A stretch of DNA of 64,000 nucleotides from Phycisphaerales bacterium (lineage in GTDB: Bacteria > Planctomycetota > Phycisphaerae > Phycisphaerales > SM1A02), in the NCBI GenBank assembly GCA_028278245.1, contig JANQEQ010000108.1, positions 1-64,000 on the forward strand, read 5' to 3'. Each line of letters starts with the position of its first letter. Within the stretch, counting starts at the first letter, position 1. Below the pieces are notes generated by a model. It had not been told where the DNA came from. It searched no databases and was given only the letters and a program-made list of their open reading frames with translations. Below are positions 10,181-17,819 of the stretch, in pieces. A program made the translations under genes and the position numbers.

Positions 10181-13100
10181 CTATTCCGCATCGAGATTGG
10201 TCAGGTCCAATGTTGCCGGACCGTTGTCTGGTCGTTTCTCACCGCACCACAGGAAATACAAAACACCCTTGATATCATCAAAGATCGTGATCACACATGG
10301 CAGCATGAGAAGGATTAATACCGTCGCTCCCATGAGGCCGAACGCAAGCGAGATCGCCATGGGAATGAGGAACTTTGCCTGGAAACTGTCCTCCAGCATG
10401 AGCGGTGTCAGTCCCAGGACGGTTGTTAATGTTGTGAGGAAAATAGGTCTCAAACGCTGCCGGCCTGCCTGAATTAAACCATCGCGGAAACTCGCTCCTT
10501 CGCGTCTCCGTTCATTGAAAAACTGAACCAGGATAAGCGAATCGTTGACGACAATACCGCTCAGAGCAACAAAACCGATCAGGCTCAGGAATGTAAGATC
10601 ATATCCGAGAATGAGATGACCCCATACGATACCAATCAAGCCGAACGGGATCGCCAGCATCACCGCCAACGGCTGAAGATAGTTTCCGAACATCCACGCC
10701 AGGATGATGTACACCAGAATCAAAGCAGTAAGAAAACCGATCGGCAGCGACGAAAATGCCTTGTTGAGTTGCCGCTGTCTTCCTCCCATTTCAAAACCGA
10801 TGTTGGGATGTCTCTGTTGAATTTTCTGCAGATCAACGGCAAGAGCAGAGGTGACCAGTTCCGGACTTAATCCGGGCACGGTGTCCGCCGTCACACTGAT
10901 CGATCGTTTTCGGTCGATTCGGTGAATGCTGCTGTAGCTGTTTCCTTCCTCAAGGTCAGCAATTTCCTGGAGTGGTACATTTTGCCCACCGGGAGCAATG
11001 ACCCACATATTTTCCACGGACATCAAACTGCGCCGAGACGCTTCATCCATGCGAACTCGAACATCAATATCTTCGCTCAGATCCGAGTACACATGTGCAT
11101 CAAGGCCATACAGCGCACCGCGCACCTGACGTGCAACATCAGCAACCGTAAATCCCAGCGCAGCAGCTCCGGGTTTCAACGTGACTTGCACTTCGCGTTG
11201 ACCACCGTCGTGATTATCTGCAATATCAGTGACGCCTTCAATCGTCGCCAGTAATGCCTTCACTTCATCAACAATCTGAAGCAGTTCGATTTCATTATTT
11301 CCGGTGATTTGCACTGTGATATCCGCGCCGCCGGGTCCACCCTGAATTTCAGCAAACTTGAGGCTTTCGGCACCTTCCAGAGGAACGACACTTGAACGAA
11401 TAGCGTTAATGACATCCGCTGATTCTTTCAACCCATTTGCCTGTCGATCCTCAACCGGGTGAAGCTCCAGGAACAATTGGCCCACGTGCGAACCAAATCC
11501 TCCACCGGTAAAACCAGTCGTGTCATCCACATTCACGCTCACCCCGATCAAGGTGCTTACCGAAAGTGTTTCCGGCTGCGCCATCGCAGCATTTTCAATC
11601 TTTTGTACAGTTTGTTCGGTCACATCGAGCGCGGTGCCGATGGGCATCTTCAAATCAATGATGATCGTTTCAGAATCTGAAGCCGGGATGAAAGTAAAAT
11701 CCAATCGTCCCCCAGCCACGATGCTCATAGTAATTGTCAGTGTAGCCACTGCAACACTCAAACTTATGTAGCGATAGCGCAACATCAGACCAAGAAGTTT
11801 GGCGTAATTCGGCACGATTATTTCGAGAATAAAATAATCGCGTCGGTTTTCAAACCGGCTGATCCACGATGTCGCTTTCCGTGCGCGCTTTTTATCCAGA
11901 CGTACGAGGCTGTGCCCGAGGTGACTGGGGAGAATTAATATCGACTCCACCAGGCTCATCGCCAGTGCACAGGTGACGACCCAGGGTAAAGCGCCGAGTA
12001 AATCCCCCATTGTGCCTCGAATGAAAGTCAGCGGCAGGAACGCAACGATACTCGTTAACACCGTCGCAACTACAGGCCAAAAGACTTGATTGGTCCCCTT
12101 AATCGCAGCGACGAGTGATGGTTCCCCGCGATCATGCCTCGCCATGATATTTTCAGAAACGACGATCGCATCATCCACCAGCAAACCAAGCACAACAATC
12201 AATCCGAACATTGTTAATAGGTTCAGTGTGATATTGAAGATCGTCATAAAAAGTAATGTTCCCGCCAGGGCCGTCACCAAGCCCACTCCAACCCAGATCG
12301 ATGCACGCCAGTTCAGCACGAGCAAAAGTGTGGCAAACACCAGCACGGCACCCCACTTGGCGTTGCGGATGAGTAAATCCAGACGCCCTTCAATAAACCG
12401 CGCCAGATCGGAATGGATTTGTAGATAACACCCCTCCGGCAGTGCGCTGGCTTGAAGTCCCAGCAGGTAAGCCTGATATCGTTTTGAATGTACAAGTTTT
12501 GGCGCCTTCTCACCTGATGATGATACCGCCATCATATTCCACACCGCGTACACACGGTCGATCATGTGTGGTTCAAATTCAGCATCGTCATCACCGGATG
12601 CAGCACGTCGGCCGCGAGAATAGCTGCGCACCATTTCCGCAATCTCTACTGCATCCTGATCGCCGACTTTAAAAATTGTGAGGTCGGCTGAAGTGCCCCC
12701 ACCAACATCCGTGCGAAAGCGAGTCTTGATTTCCTCATCAACGTAACTTTCCTGAACCTCTGCAATATCCCCAACTGTCAGCACCTGTCCATCGATTGAT
12801 GCCTTGACCACGATTTCACGAATTGCCTGCGCTCGCTCAATGACACCCATCGTTCGCACTTTGACATTCCCCACATCCGTGCGGACCGTTCCACCGGGCA
12901 CATCATTCATCCACCGTGAGATTGCATCACTCACCTGCGGCAGTGACATGCCGTGTTCCAACAACTGATCGGCCGAGACATCGACACGAATTTCATAGTC
13001 CCGCACCCCAGAAAGCGTGATATCACCCATACCCGGTAGTGTGTTCAGATCATCCTTGATATCCCGCATGACCTGCTTGAGAACTGTTTCCTCAGCCGAT

Positions 13101-13531
13101 CCATAAAGCGTCATCATAATCGTGTGCAACACCGGTTCCTGCTGGCGAACCTGAATGCGCTCTGCTTCATCAGGTAGGTCCGTTAGCGTATCAATCGCTC
13201 GTTCTATTTCATCCGTCGCAAACGTGACGTCATCGATCCCATCCCGAAATTCAACAGAAATGTTGGCGAATCCCTCGGTAATAGTGGTTGTCATGCGCTC
13301 AACTTCGTCGAGGTCGGCAAGTTTATCCTCAACCTTTTTGACCAGTGATTCTTCAATCTCTTCCGGCGAAGCCCCGGGGTAAGGGAGCGAGATGTTCGCA
13401 CCTTCGGGCGTCATCTCGGGGAAAAATTCCTTCGTCATGGTCAGACCGCAGGCAACACCCGCAATCAAAAACGTCAACATCATCAGGTTGACGGGAACAG
13501 GACGAGTGACTCCAAACCGTGCGAGATTCAC
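10181..13531 (-). CDS. RND efflux transporter, HAE1/AcrB type
   Basis: 1116 residues, inner-membrane proton-driven pump. Twelve transmembrane segments are expected: one at the N terminus, a block around TM4 with the paired proton-relay aspartates in GLLVDDAIVV, and a C-terminal block ending before IFDDIKGVLY. Large periplasmic loops carry AcrB-type sequence such as FFPEMTPEGANISLPYPGAS. It is longer than the usual 1030-1050 residues, partly because of a hydrophilic insertion between the first periplasmic loop and TM2 (RGRRAASGDDDAE region). Its ATG overlaps the stop of the upstream adaptor gene by 4 bases (ATGA), so the two are translationally coupled. No outer-membrane TolC gene is adjacent. 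Substrate unknown. Confidence 0.93.
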   Translation of the reverse strand: MNLARFGVTRPVPVNLMMLTFLIAGVACGLTMTKEFFPEMTPEGANISLPYPGASPEEIEESLVKKVEDKLADLDEVERMTTTITEGFANISVEFRDGIDDVTFATDEIERAIDTLTDLPDEAERIQVRQQEPVLHTIMMTLYGSAEETVLKQVMRDIKDDLNTLPGMGDITLSGVRDYEIRVDVSADQLLEHGMSLPQVSDAISRWMNDVPGGTVRTDVGNVKVRTMGVIERAQAIREIVVKASIDGQVLTVGDIAEVQESYVDEEIKTRFRTDVGGGTSADLTIFKVGDQDAVEIAEMVRSYSRGRRAASGDDDAEFEPHMIDRVYAVWNMMAVSSSGEKAPKLVHSKRYQAYLLGLQASALPEGCYLQIHSDLARFIEGRLDLLIRNAKWGAVLVFATLLLVLNWRASIWVGVGLVTALAGTLLFMTIFNITLNLLTMFGLIVVLGLLVDDAIVVSENIMARHDRGEPSLVAAIKGTNQVFWPVVATVLTSIVAFLPLTFIRGTMGDLLGALPWVVTCALAMSLVESILILPSHLGHSLVRLDKKRARKATSWISRFENRRDYFILEIIVPNYAKLLGLMLRYRYISLSVAVATLTITMSIVAGGRLDFTFIPASDSETIIIDLKMPIGTALDVTEQTVQKIENAAMAQPETLSVSTLIGVSVNVDDTTGFTGGGFGSHVGQLFLELHPVEDRQANGLKESADVINAIRSSVVPLEGAESLKFAEIQGGPGGADITVQITGNNEIELLQIVDEVKALLATIEGVTDIADNHDGGQREVQVTLKPGAAALGFTVADVARQVRGALYGLDAHVYSDLSEDIDVRVRMDEASRRSLMSVENMWVIAPGGQNVPLQEIADLEEGNSYSSIHRIDRKRSISVTADTVPGLSPELVTSALAVDLQKIQQRHPNIGFEMGGRQRQLNKAFSSLPIGFLTALILVYIILAWMFGNYLQPLAVMLAIPFGLIGIVWGHLILGYDLTFLSLIGFVALSGIVVNDSLILVQFFNERRREGASFRDGLIQAGRQRLRPIFLTTLTTVLGLTPLMLEDSFQAKFLIPMAISLAFGLMGATVLILLMLPCVITIFDDIKGVLYFLWCGEKRPDNGPATLDLTNLDAE

Positions 13532-14856
13532 CGGTTGACCTCCCGGTCATTCAAGTTTTCGGCGTGAAGCGGCTCTGCGATGTTTGCCTCAACGGTCATT
13601 CCTTCCGTCCACAAATCACTGGCCGTGACGACGATCAAGTCATCGGCCTGCAACGGTTTACGAAGGACAATCCACTGCACATCGGGGAAACCTAATTCCG
13701 GATAATGCGCTTCGATCTGAAAATCAACTTCAACTTCCCAACTGGCAATCTTATTATCCCGAACTAACTGAATGCGATCCTGCAACACCGCTCGGCGCGG
13801 CACAATCCATCGCATGCTGTTTTCAGCAGAAACCACTGTGCCCCGCACAAACTGCCCCGGGCGCAAGCCGGAATTCACCTGCACATCCTGTTGCCATTCC
13901 ACGTAAATCCCCATGGTGCGCGTGCCCGCATCATCCTCCGGCGAAATCCGTGTAACCTCACTCCTGATCACCCGCTCACCAATGCCCGAAGTTCGCAGGA
14001 GCACTTCATCGCCCAGTCTGACATGCTCACGAGCACCGGCCGGTAATCGCAGCATGACCTCGATATGACTCACATCAACCACGCGTGCAACCCTCTGGCC
14101 GAGTACGAGATTCTCACCCACCTCAACATCGATTGATTGAATGACTCCCGCAATCGGGCTTTCGATTCGGCATCGTTCCAAATCCAATTGCGCCAAAGCA
14201 AGGGCCGTGGCTTGACTTTGCTTCTTCGCAGTTAAACCCTGACGAAGAGGTGTCAATTTATCAAGTTCACTTTGTACCGTGGACAGATCACGCAGCGCTG
14301 CTACCAGTAATTGCCGAGCAGCATCAACTTCACGAGGTTTTGCACCGCCTTTCTTTTCTGCAGCGACTGTGCGGTCATATTCCGTTTGCGAAAGTTCGAC
14401 CCGTTCTCCTGCTAACTTCACTCGTCGTTGAAGGCTGATTTGATCAACATCGAGCTTCTGAAGTTGTGATTCCAGATCCGCCACATCCTGCTCGGCGATG
14501 TTCAGGCGATGGCGATAATCTCGGTCGTCCAGTTGCACAATCAATTGTCCCTCTCCCACGGGGTTGCCCGGTGTGATCTGGGAGGGAATCTCCAGCACAG
14601 TAGCCGTAACGCGGGCTGGGATGTCTGCAGAGTTCAGTGATTCCGCGACGCCGTACCCCTCCCACTGTCGTTTCACGCTGACCGGTCGAGCCTGCATCAC
14701 TTTCACTAGCGGCAGGTTCTGAGTTGCGCTCGTCCGTTGCGGTTTCGGTTTGGTTTTCACCATCAGTCCAAATATCGCAAATGCAACGACCAGCAATACC
14801 ACACAAACAGCGATACGGAACAGAATTGAGAGCAGGATTAGTCGACGCTGAGCCAT
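13528..14856 (-). CDS. RND efflux periplasmic adaptor (membrane fusion protein)
   Basis: 442 residues. One N-terminal membrane anchor (ILFRIAVCVVLLVVAFAIFG) is followed by split lipoyl halves (VTATVLEIP and ESPIAGVIQSIDVEVG) flanking a long alpha-hairpin rich in Leu/Gln/Glu, then beta-barrel and membrane-proximal domains. This is the HlyD/AcrA order. It links the RND pump to an outer-membrane channel. First gene of a two-gene operon with the pump. A near-palindromic site about 50 bases upstream may control it. Confidence 0.92.
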   Translation of the reverse strand: MAQRRLILLSILFRIAVCVVLLVVAFAIFGLMVKTKPKPQRTSATQNLPLVKVMQARPVSVKRQWEGYGVAESLNSADIPARVTATVLEIPSQITPGNPVGEGQLIVQLDDRDYRHRLNIAEQDVADLESQLQKLDVDQISLQRRVKLAGERVELSQTEYDRTVAAEKKGGAKPREVDAARQLLVAALRDLSTVQSELDKLTPLRQGLTAKKQSQATALALAQLDLERCRIESPIAGVIQSIDVEVGENLVLGQRVARVVDVSHIEVMLRLPAGAREHVRLGDEVLLRTSGIGERVIRSEVTRISPEDDAGTRTMGIYVEWQQDVQVNSGLRPGQFVRGTVVSAENSMRWIVPRRAVLQDRIQLVRDNKIASWEVEVDFQIEAHYPELGFPDVQWIVLRKPLQADDLIVVTASDLWTEGMTVEANIAEPLHAENLNDREVNR

Positions 14857-14905
14857 ACTTGCAATTCCTGAGATAAAGATATGAATTGGGAATGGTAACC
14901 TAATG

Positions 14906-14926
14906 GATCATATACATGTATTGATC
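14906..14926. promoter_or_regulatory. Possible operator of the efflux operon
   Basis: The 21-base site has GATCA and TGATC arms around the perfect palindrome ATACATGTAT, with one unpaired T. It lies 50-70 bases upstream of the adaptor start. Dyads of this size often bind TetR- or MarR-type dimers, but no regulator gene is adjacent. Confidence 0.3.
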
Positions 14927-15053
14927 TGGGCTCCCTTTTCTCTTCCAATTAGCTGCCGATCTGATGTGACGAACAATCGCAGCACGAGAGGAAGATGTGG
15001 ATCCCCACTACACACGCAATCCGGTACCTCCCTTAAAATTCATCAGAACCTGC

Positions 15054-15755
15054 TTACTGCTGATCCTTCTCTTGTCCCTCAACCGGATTGTTATTGCGAT
15101 ACGCTTGCAATAAGTCCGTAATACTATCAAAGTCAGCATCACCTGTGGGCATGTCCGTGTAGTAGGCTTCCCTGATCTTCTCGAGATTATCCGCAAGGAA
15201 TGCCAGCAGTTCCCATTCGTCCGGCTTGTGTTTAAAATTGAACGATTCAGGGTACGTCTCCTGAATGGGCTTGCCCTCCACGACAAGTTGATAGAGCAGA
15301 ATTGCGGTTGTAGTTCGCTGTGCCCCGGCAGAACAATGCACCAGCATCGGCTCATTCTCCGGATCGCTCATGATGCGCAATACTGCAGCCCACTTGTTCG
15401 GATCGCCCCGACCATCACCCGGCAATCTGAAGCTGTAGCGCGTCACACCCTTATCCGCAGCGGTTTGCCTCTGCTCCACCGTTCGTGGATTCTCAGGCTC
15501 TTCGCATCCTTCTCCCCCCAGGTCGATGATCGTGTTCAACTCGAGATCATCACAAAGCTCCCCCAGCACTCGCGCATGATTCTGTCCCGAACGATAAATC
15601 CGCCCCTCGATCACTGGACCGAAGTTCTTCGGTAAAATTTGGTATTTGATGCACTTGGTCCAGATGATCGGAGTGACGGCGACAGTGACAACGGCGAATA
15701 TGATCAACCAAGATACAACTATCTCACGCGGCGTCTTCTGCTTCCGGGCCTTCAT
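15054..15755 (-). CDS. Membrane-anchored dual-specificity protein phosphatase
   Basis: 233 residues. One N-terminal transmembrane segment (IVVSWLIIFAVVTVAVTPIIW) is followed by a cysteine phosphatase domain. The P-loop HCSAGAQRT carries the catalytic Cys141 and Arg147 (C-x5-R-T). An upstream DLGGEG segment fits the family that is often annotated as fused DSP-PTPase-like. It probably removes phosphate from Tyr/Ser/Thr or from a small phosphorylated ligand. Whether the domain faces cytoplasm or periplasm is not clear from the flanking charges. It is 197 bases upstream of the efflux adaptor on the same strand, too far to call an operon. Confidence 0.8.
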   Translation of the reverse strand: MKARKQKTPREIVVSWLIIFAVVTVAVTPIIWTKCIKYQILPKNFGPVIEGRIYRSGQNHARVLGELCDDLELNTIIDLGGEGCEEPENPRTVEQRQTAADKGVTRYSFRLPGDGRGDPNKWAAVLRIMSDPENEPMLVHCSAGAQRTTTAILLYQLVVEGKPIQETYPESFNFKHKPDEWELLAFLADNLEKIREAYYTDMPTGDADFDSITDLLQAYRNNNPVEGQEKDQQ

Positions 15756-15920
15756 CTGAATACCTCATACTGAAGGTGGTTATTGTAGGGGAATCGTACC
15801 GACAGTGCCCCCCCACACATGCCCACGACTTGCTGCGCTCAGGCGTGGCTTCCTACTAAACCCCAACACCACGCACAAACATGCGAGTATCTCAGATGGG
15901 AAGTGAGGTATAGTGTTGAC

Positions 15921-16913
15921 ATGACTGCACAATCCACACATCCGTCACTCGTTCTTGGAATCGACCTTGGAGCGACGAATATGCAACTGGGCGTGGTGGA
16001 TGCCAACAATGCCATAGTCAGTCGCCTTGCCCAACGCACCGAATCTTCTCGCGGTTCTGACCAAGTCATCGCAAAAATTATCGATGGCATCAAATCCGTG
16101 TGTGAAGCAGAGAACTTATCCATCTCTGACTTGAAGGCAGTAGGCATCGCTGCAGCCGGCGCGATCGACATTCCCCGAGGGATCATTCTGCAGGCGCCGA
16201 ATCTGCAGTGGACCGATATCCCCCTGCGCGATCGACTGTCTGAAGAACTCAAGCTGCCGGTCGTCCTTGATAACGATGTCAACGGTGCAGTGTGGGGTGA
16301 ATTTTGTGCCGGTGCGGGTCGTGGATCAAGCAGTCTGCTTGGCGTATGGGTCGGTACGGGAGTCGGCGGCGGCCTTGTCTTCAATCAGCAGCTCTACCAT
16401 GGCCCACTGTTCACCGCCGGAGAGATAGGCCACACCGTCATCTTCCCCGATGAGGATGATCATCTTCAAATACTTGAGCAATGGAGCAGCCGAACCGGCA
16501 TGCGTCGCAATGTGCAAGAGCAATGGGCTGACTACCCCGATTCGTTACTCAAAAAAATCACAAACGACCAACCAGAGAATATCGGTACTGATGAACTTGT
16601 CTCGGCTTATCAGCAGAATGATCCACTGGCCTGCAAAGTCATCAATCAGGCAGCAGATCTCCTCGGGACTGCCATCGCCAACTGCATCACACTGCTCGCA
16701 CTAGACAGGGTTGTGATCGGCGGCGGTATGACTGAGGTGCTCGGCGAACCTTTTATGCAGCGTATTCGGGCAAGTTTCGCGCAATCGGTCTTTCCCGCCC
16801 GCGCTCGATCCTGTCAACTTCTACCCACCGAGCTTGCCGCCGACGCTGGCTTACTTGGCGCCGCATTCCTCGCGCGAGGATTATTTGAAGTCCTCCCACA
16901 AATAACTCCATAA
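15921..16913 (+). CDS. ROK-family sugar kinase (glucokinase-like)
   Basis: 330 residues from ATG 15921, with GAGG 12 bases upstream. A longer frame from 15819 adds 34 residues without ROK character, so I reject it. ATP-site motif LGIDLGATNMQLGVVD near the N terminus, the catalytic Asp in LDNDVNGAVWGE, and GEIGHTVI supplying the usual ROK His. The cysteine cluster CxCGxxGCxE that normally follows this His and binds zinc is absent: the segment reads PDEDDHLQILEQWSSRTG. Known members phosphorylate glucose, fructose, allose or N-acetyl sugars; the substrate here cannot be named. There is no DNA-binding domain, so it is an enzyme rather than a NagC/XylR repressor. Confidence 0.85.
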   Translation: MTAQSTHPSLVLGIDLGATNMQLGVVDANNAIVSRLAQRTESSRGSDQVIAKIIDGIKSVCEAENLSISDLKAVGIAAAGAIDIPRGIILQAPNLQWTDIPLRDRLSEELKLPVVLDNDVNGAVWGEFCAGAGRGSSSLLGVWVGTGVGGGLVFNQQLYHGPLFTAGEIGHTVIFPDEDDHLQILEQWSSRTGMRRNVQEQWADYPDSLLKKITNDQPENIGTDELVSAYQQNDPLACKVINQAADLLGTAIANCITLLALDRVVIGGGMTEVLGEPFMQRIRASFAQSVFPARARSCQLLPTELAADAGLLGAAFLARGLFEVLPQITP

Positions 16914-16972
16914 AACCGACTCTTCCTTGGAGAATTGTCGTTTGAACCGATCTCTCTCTGAATGAGTGATGA

Positions 16973-17590
16973 TTATCCGTCAGAAGGTTCAAGTTCTTCC
17001 GGGAACCGTGGTCGTTCTGCAATCTCCTGCATTGACTCTGCCAGCGCATCAATCAATGCATCACCCCGCTCCGGACGGTTGTTGAACCGTCCCACCTCAA
17101 CGGTGCGGACCTCGTAAACACGTTCATCTTCCAGCCGCTCGATTACCAGGTGCACCGGCCAATCTTCTATCGTGACGAGTTGAAAATCATAGTGCTGATC
17201 GTCCGCCTCCGTGCTCACGATCCCCATCTCCACACCTTTCTTGTCACAGGCCAGCTCCAGTGCCTCCGGCACATCGGTCCACCGCATACCCTGAGCAACA
17301 AACGGGGGCGGCACATGTTCACGCGCTGCTGACTGCATAATGGCTAACACTTTCGCTCGTTCTTCACCGGTCAGTTCGGGCTTGATCCCTGCATGAACAT
17401 CCTCAGATTCACCCGATGGCGAAACGTCCGCAACTTCCTTGCCGAGATATTCTTCGACTGTGAGGTAGTCACTGGAAACAGCTTTCGATTTCTCACATCC
17501 CCCCCCCCCCACACACACCCACGAACAAATCCACGTACAAATCCAAATGCCACGAAATTGGAAGAATTTCTTTCCTGTGATCCCGAACAT
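16973..17590 (-). CDS. Putative lipoprotein with G12 tract in the signal peptide
   Basis: 205 residues. N terminus: lysines and an arginine, the hydrophobic IWICTWICSWVCV, then GGGG-C, which can serve as a loose lipobox with Cys32 lipidated. The following EKSKAVSSD linker is typical of bacterial lipoproteins. The rest is an alpha/beta domain of about 160 residues (AKVLAIMQSAAREHVPPPF; WPVHLVIERLEDERVYEVRTV) that I do not recognise. The four glycines are encoded by a run of 12 G, preceded by a GT repeat and by two copies of the 12-mer GGATTTGTWCGT. Loss or gain of one G would shift the frame within the signal. Convergent with the ROK gene and divergent from the phosphodiesterase gene. Confidence 0.68.
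   Translation of the reverse strand: MFGITGKKFFQFRGIWICTWICSWVCVGGGGCEKSKAVSSDYLTVEEYLGKEVADVSPSGESEDVHAGIKPELTGEERAKVLAIMQSAAREHVPPPFVAQGMRWTDVPEALELACDKKGVEMGIVSTEADDQHYDFQLVTIEDWPVHLVIERLEDERVYEVRTVEVGRFNNRPERGDALIDALAESMQEIAERPRFPEELEPSDG
17499..17547 (-). repeat. G12 homopolymer plus tandem 12-mers (slippage-prone)
   Basis: Twelve C on the plus strand at 17499-17510 (G12 in the gene) adjoin a CA/GT dinucleotide run and two tandem 12-base units. All lie inside the lipoprotein signal-peptide codons. Confidence 0.85.
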
Positions 17591-17819
17591 AGGCCAAATC
17601 TACCTGTAAAGCCAGATTTCGTTGCTGTCCATGCGACATCAGAATGAACGAACCTGTCTGAACTGTCAATAAGAAGGTAAATGTGGGGCGGCGATGTTAG
17701 GGTAATACTCGGTTTTTTCGCCCAAAATCATTGCCTCCTTGTATTGAGCCGATATGCTGGTGGGCTTCACTTTCAGATGTCATTCACCCTCGCTCGATCA
17801 GTCAGGGGAGATATGCCGG

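Noticed and set aside
15819-15920. Longer N terminus for the ROK kinase
   Set aside because: The extra 34 residues have no ROK similarity and the downstream ATG directly precedes the ATP motif at the usual distance.
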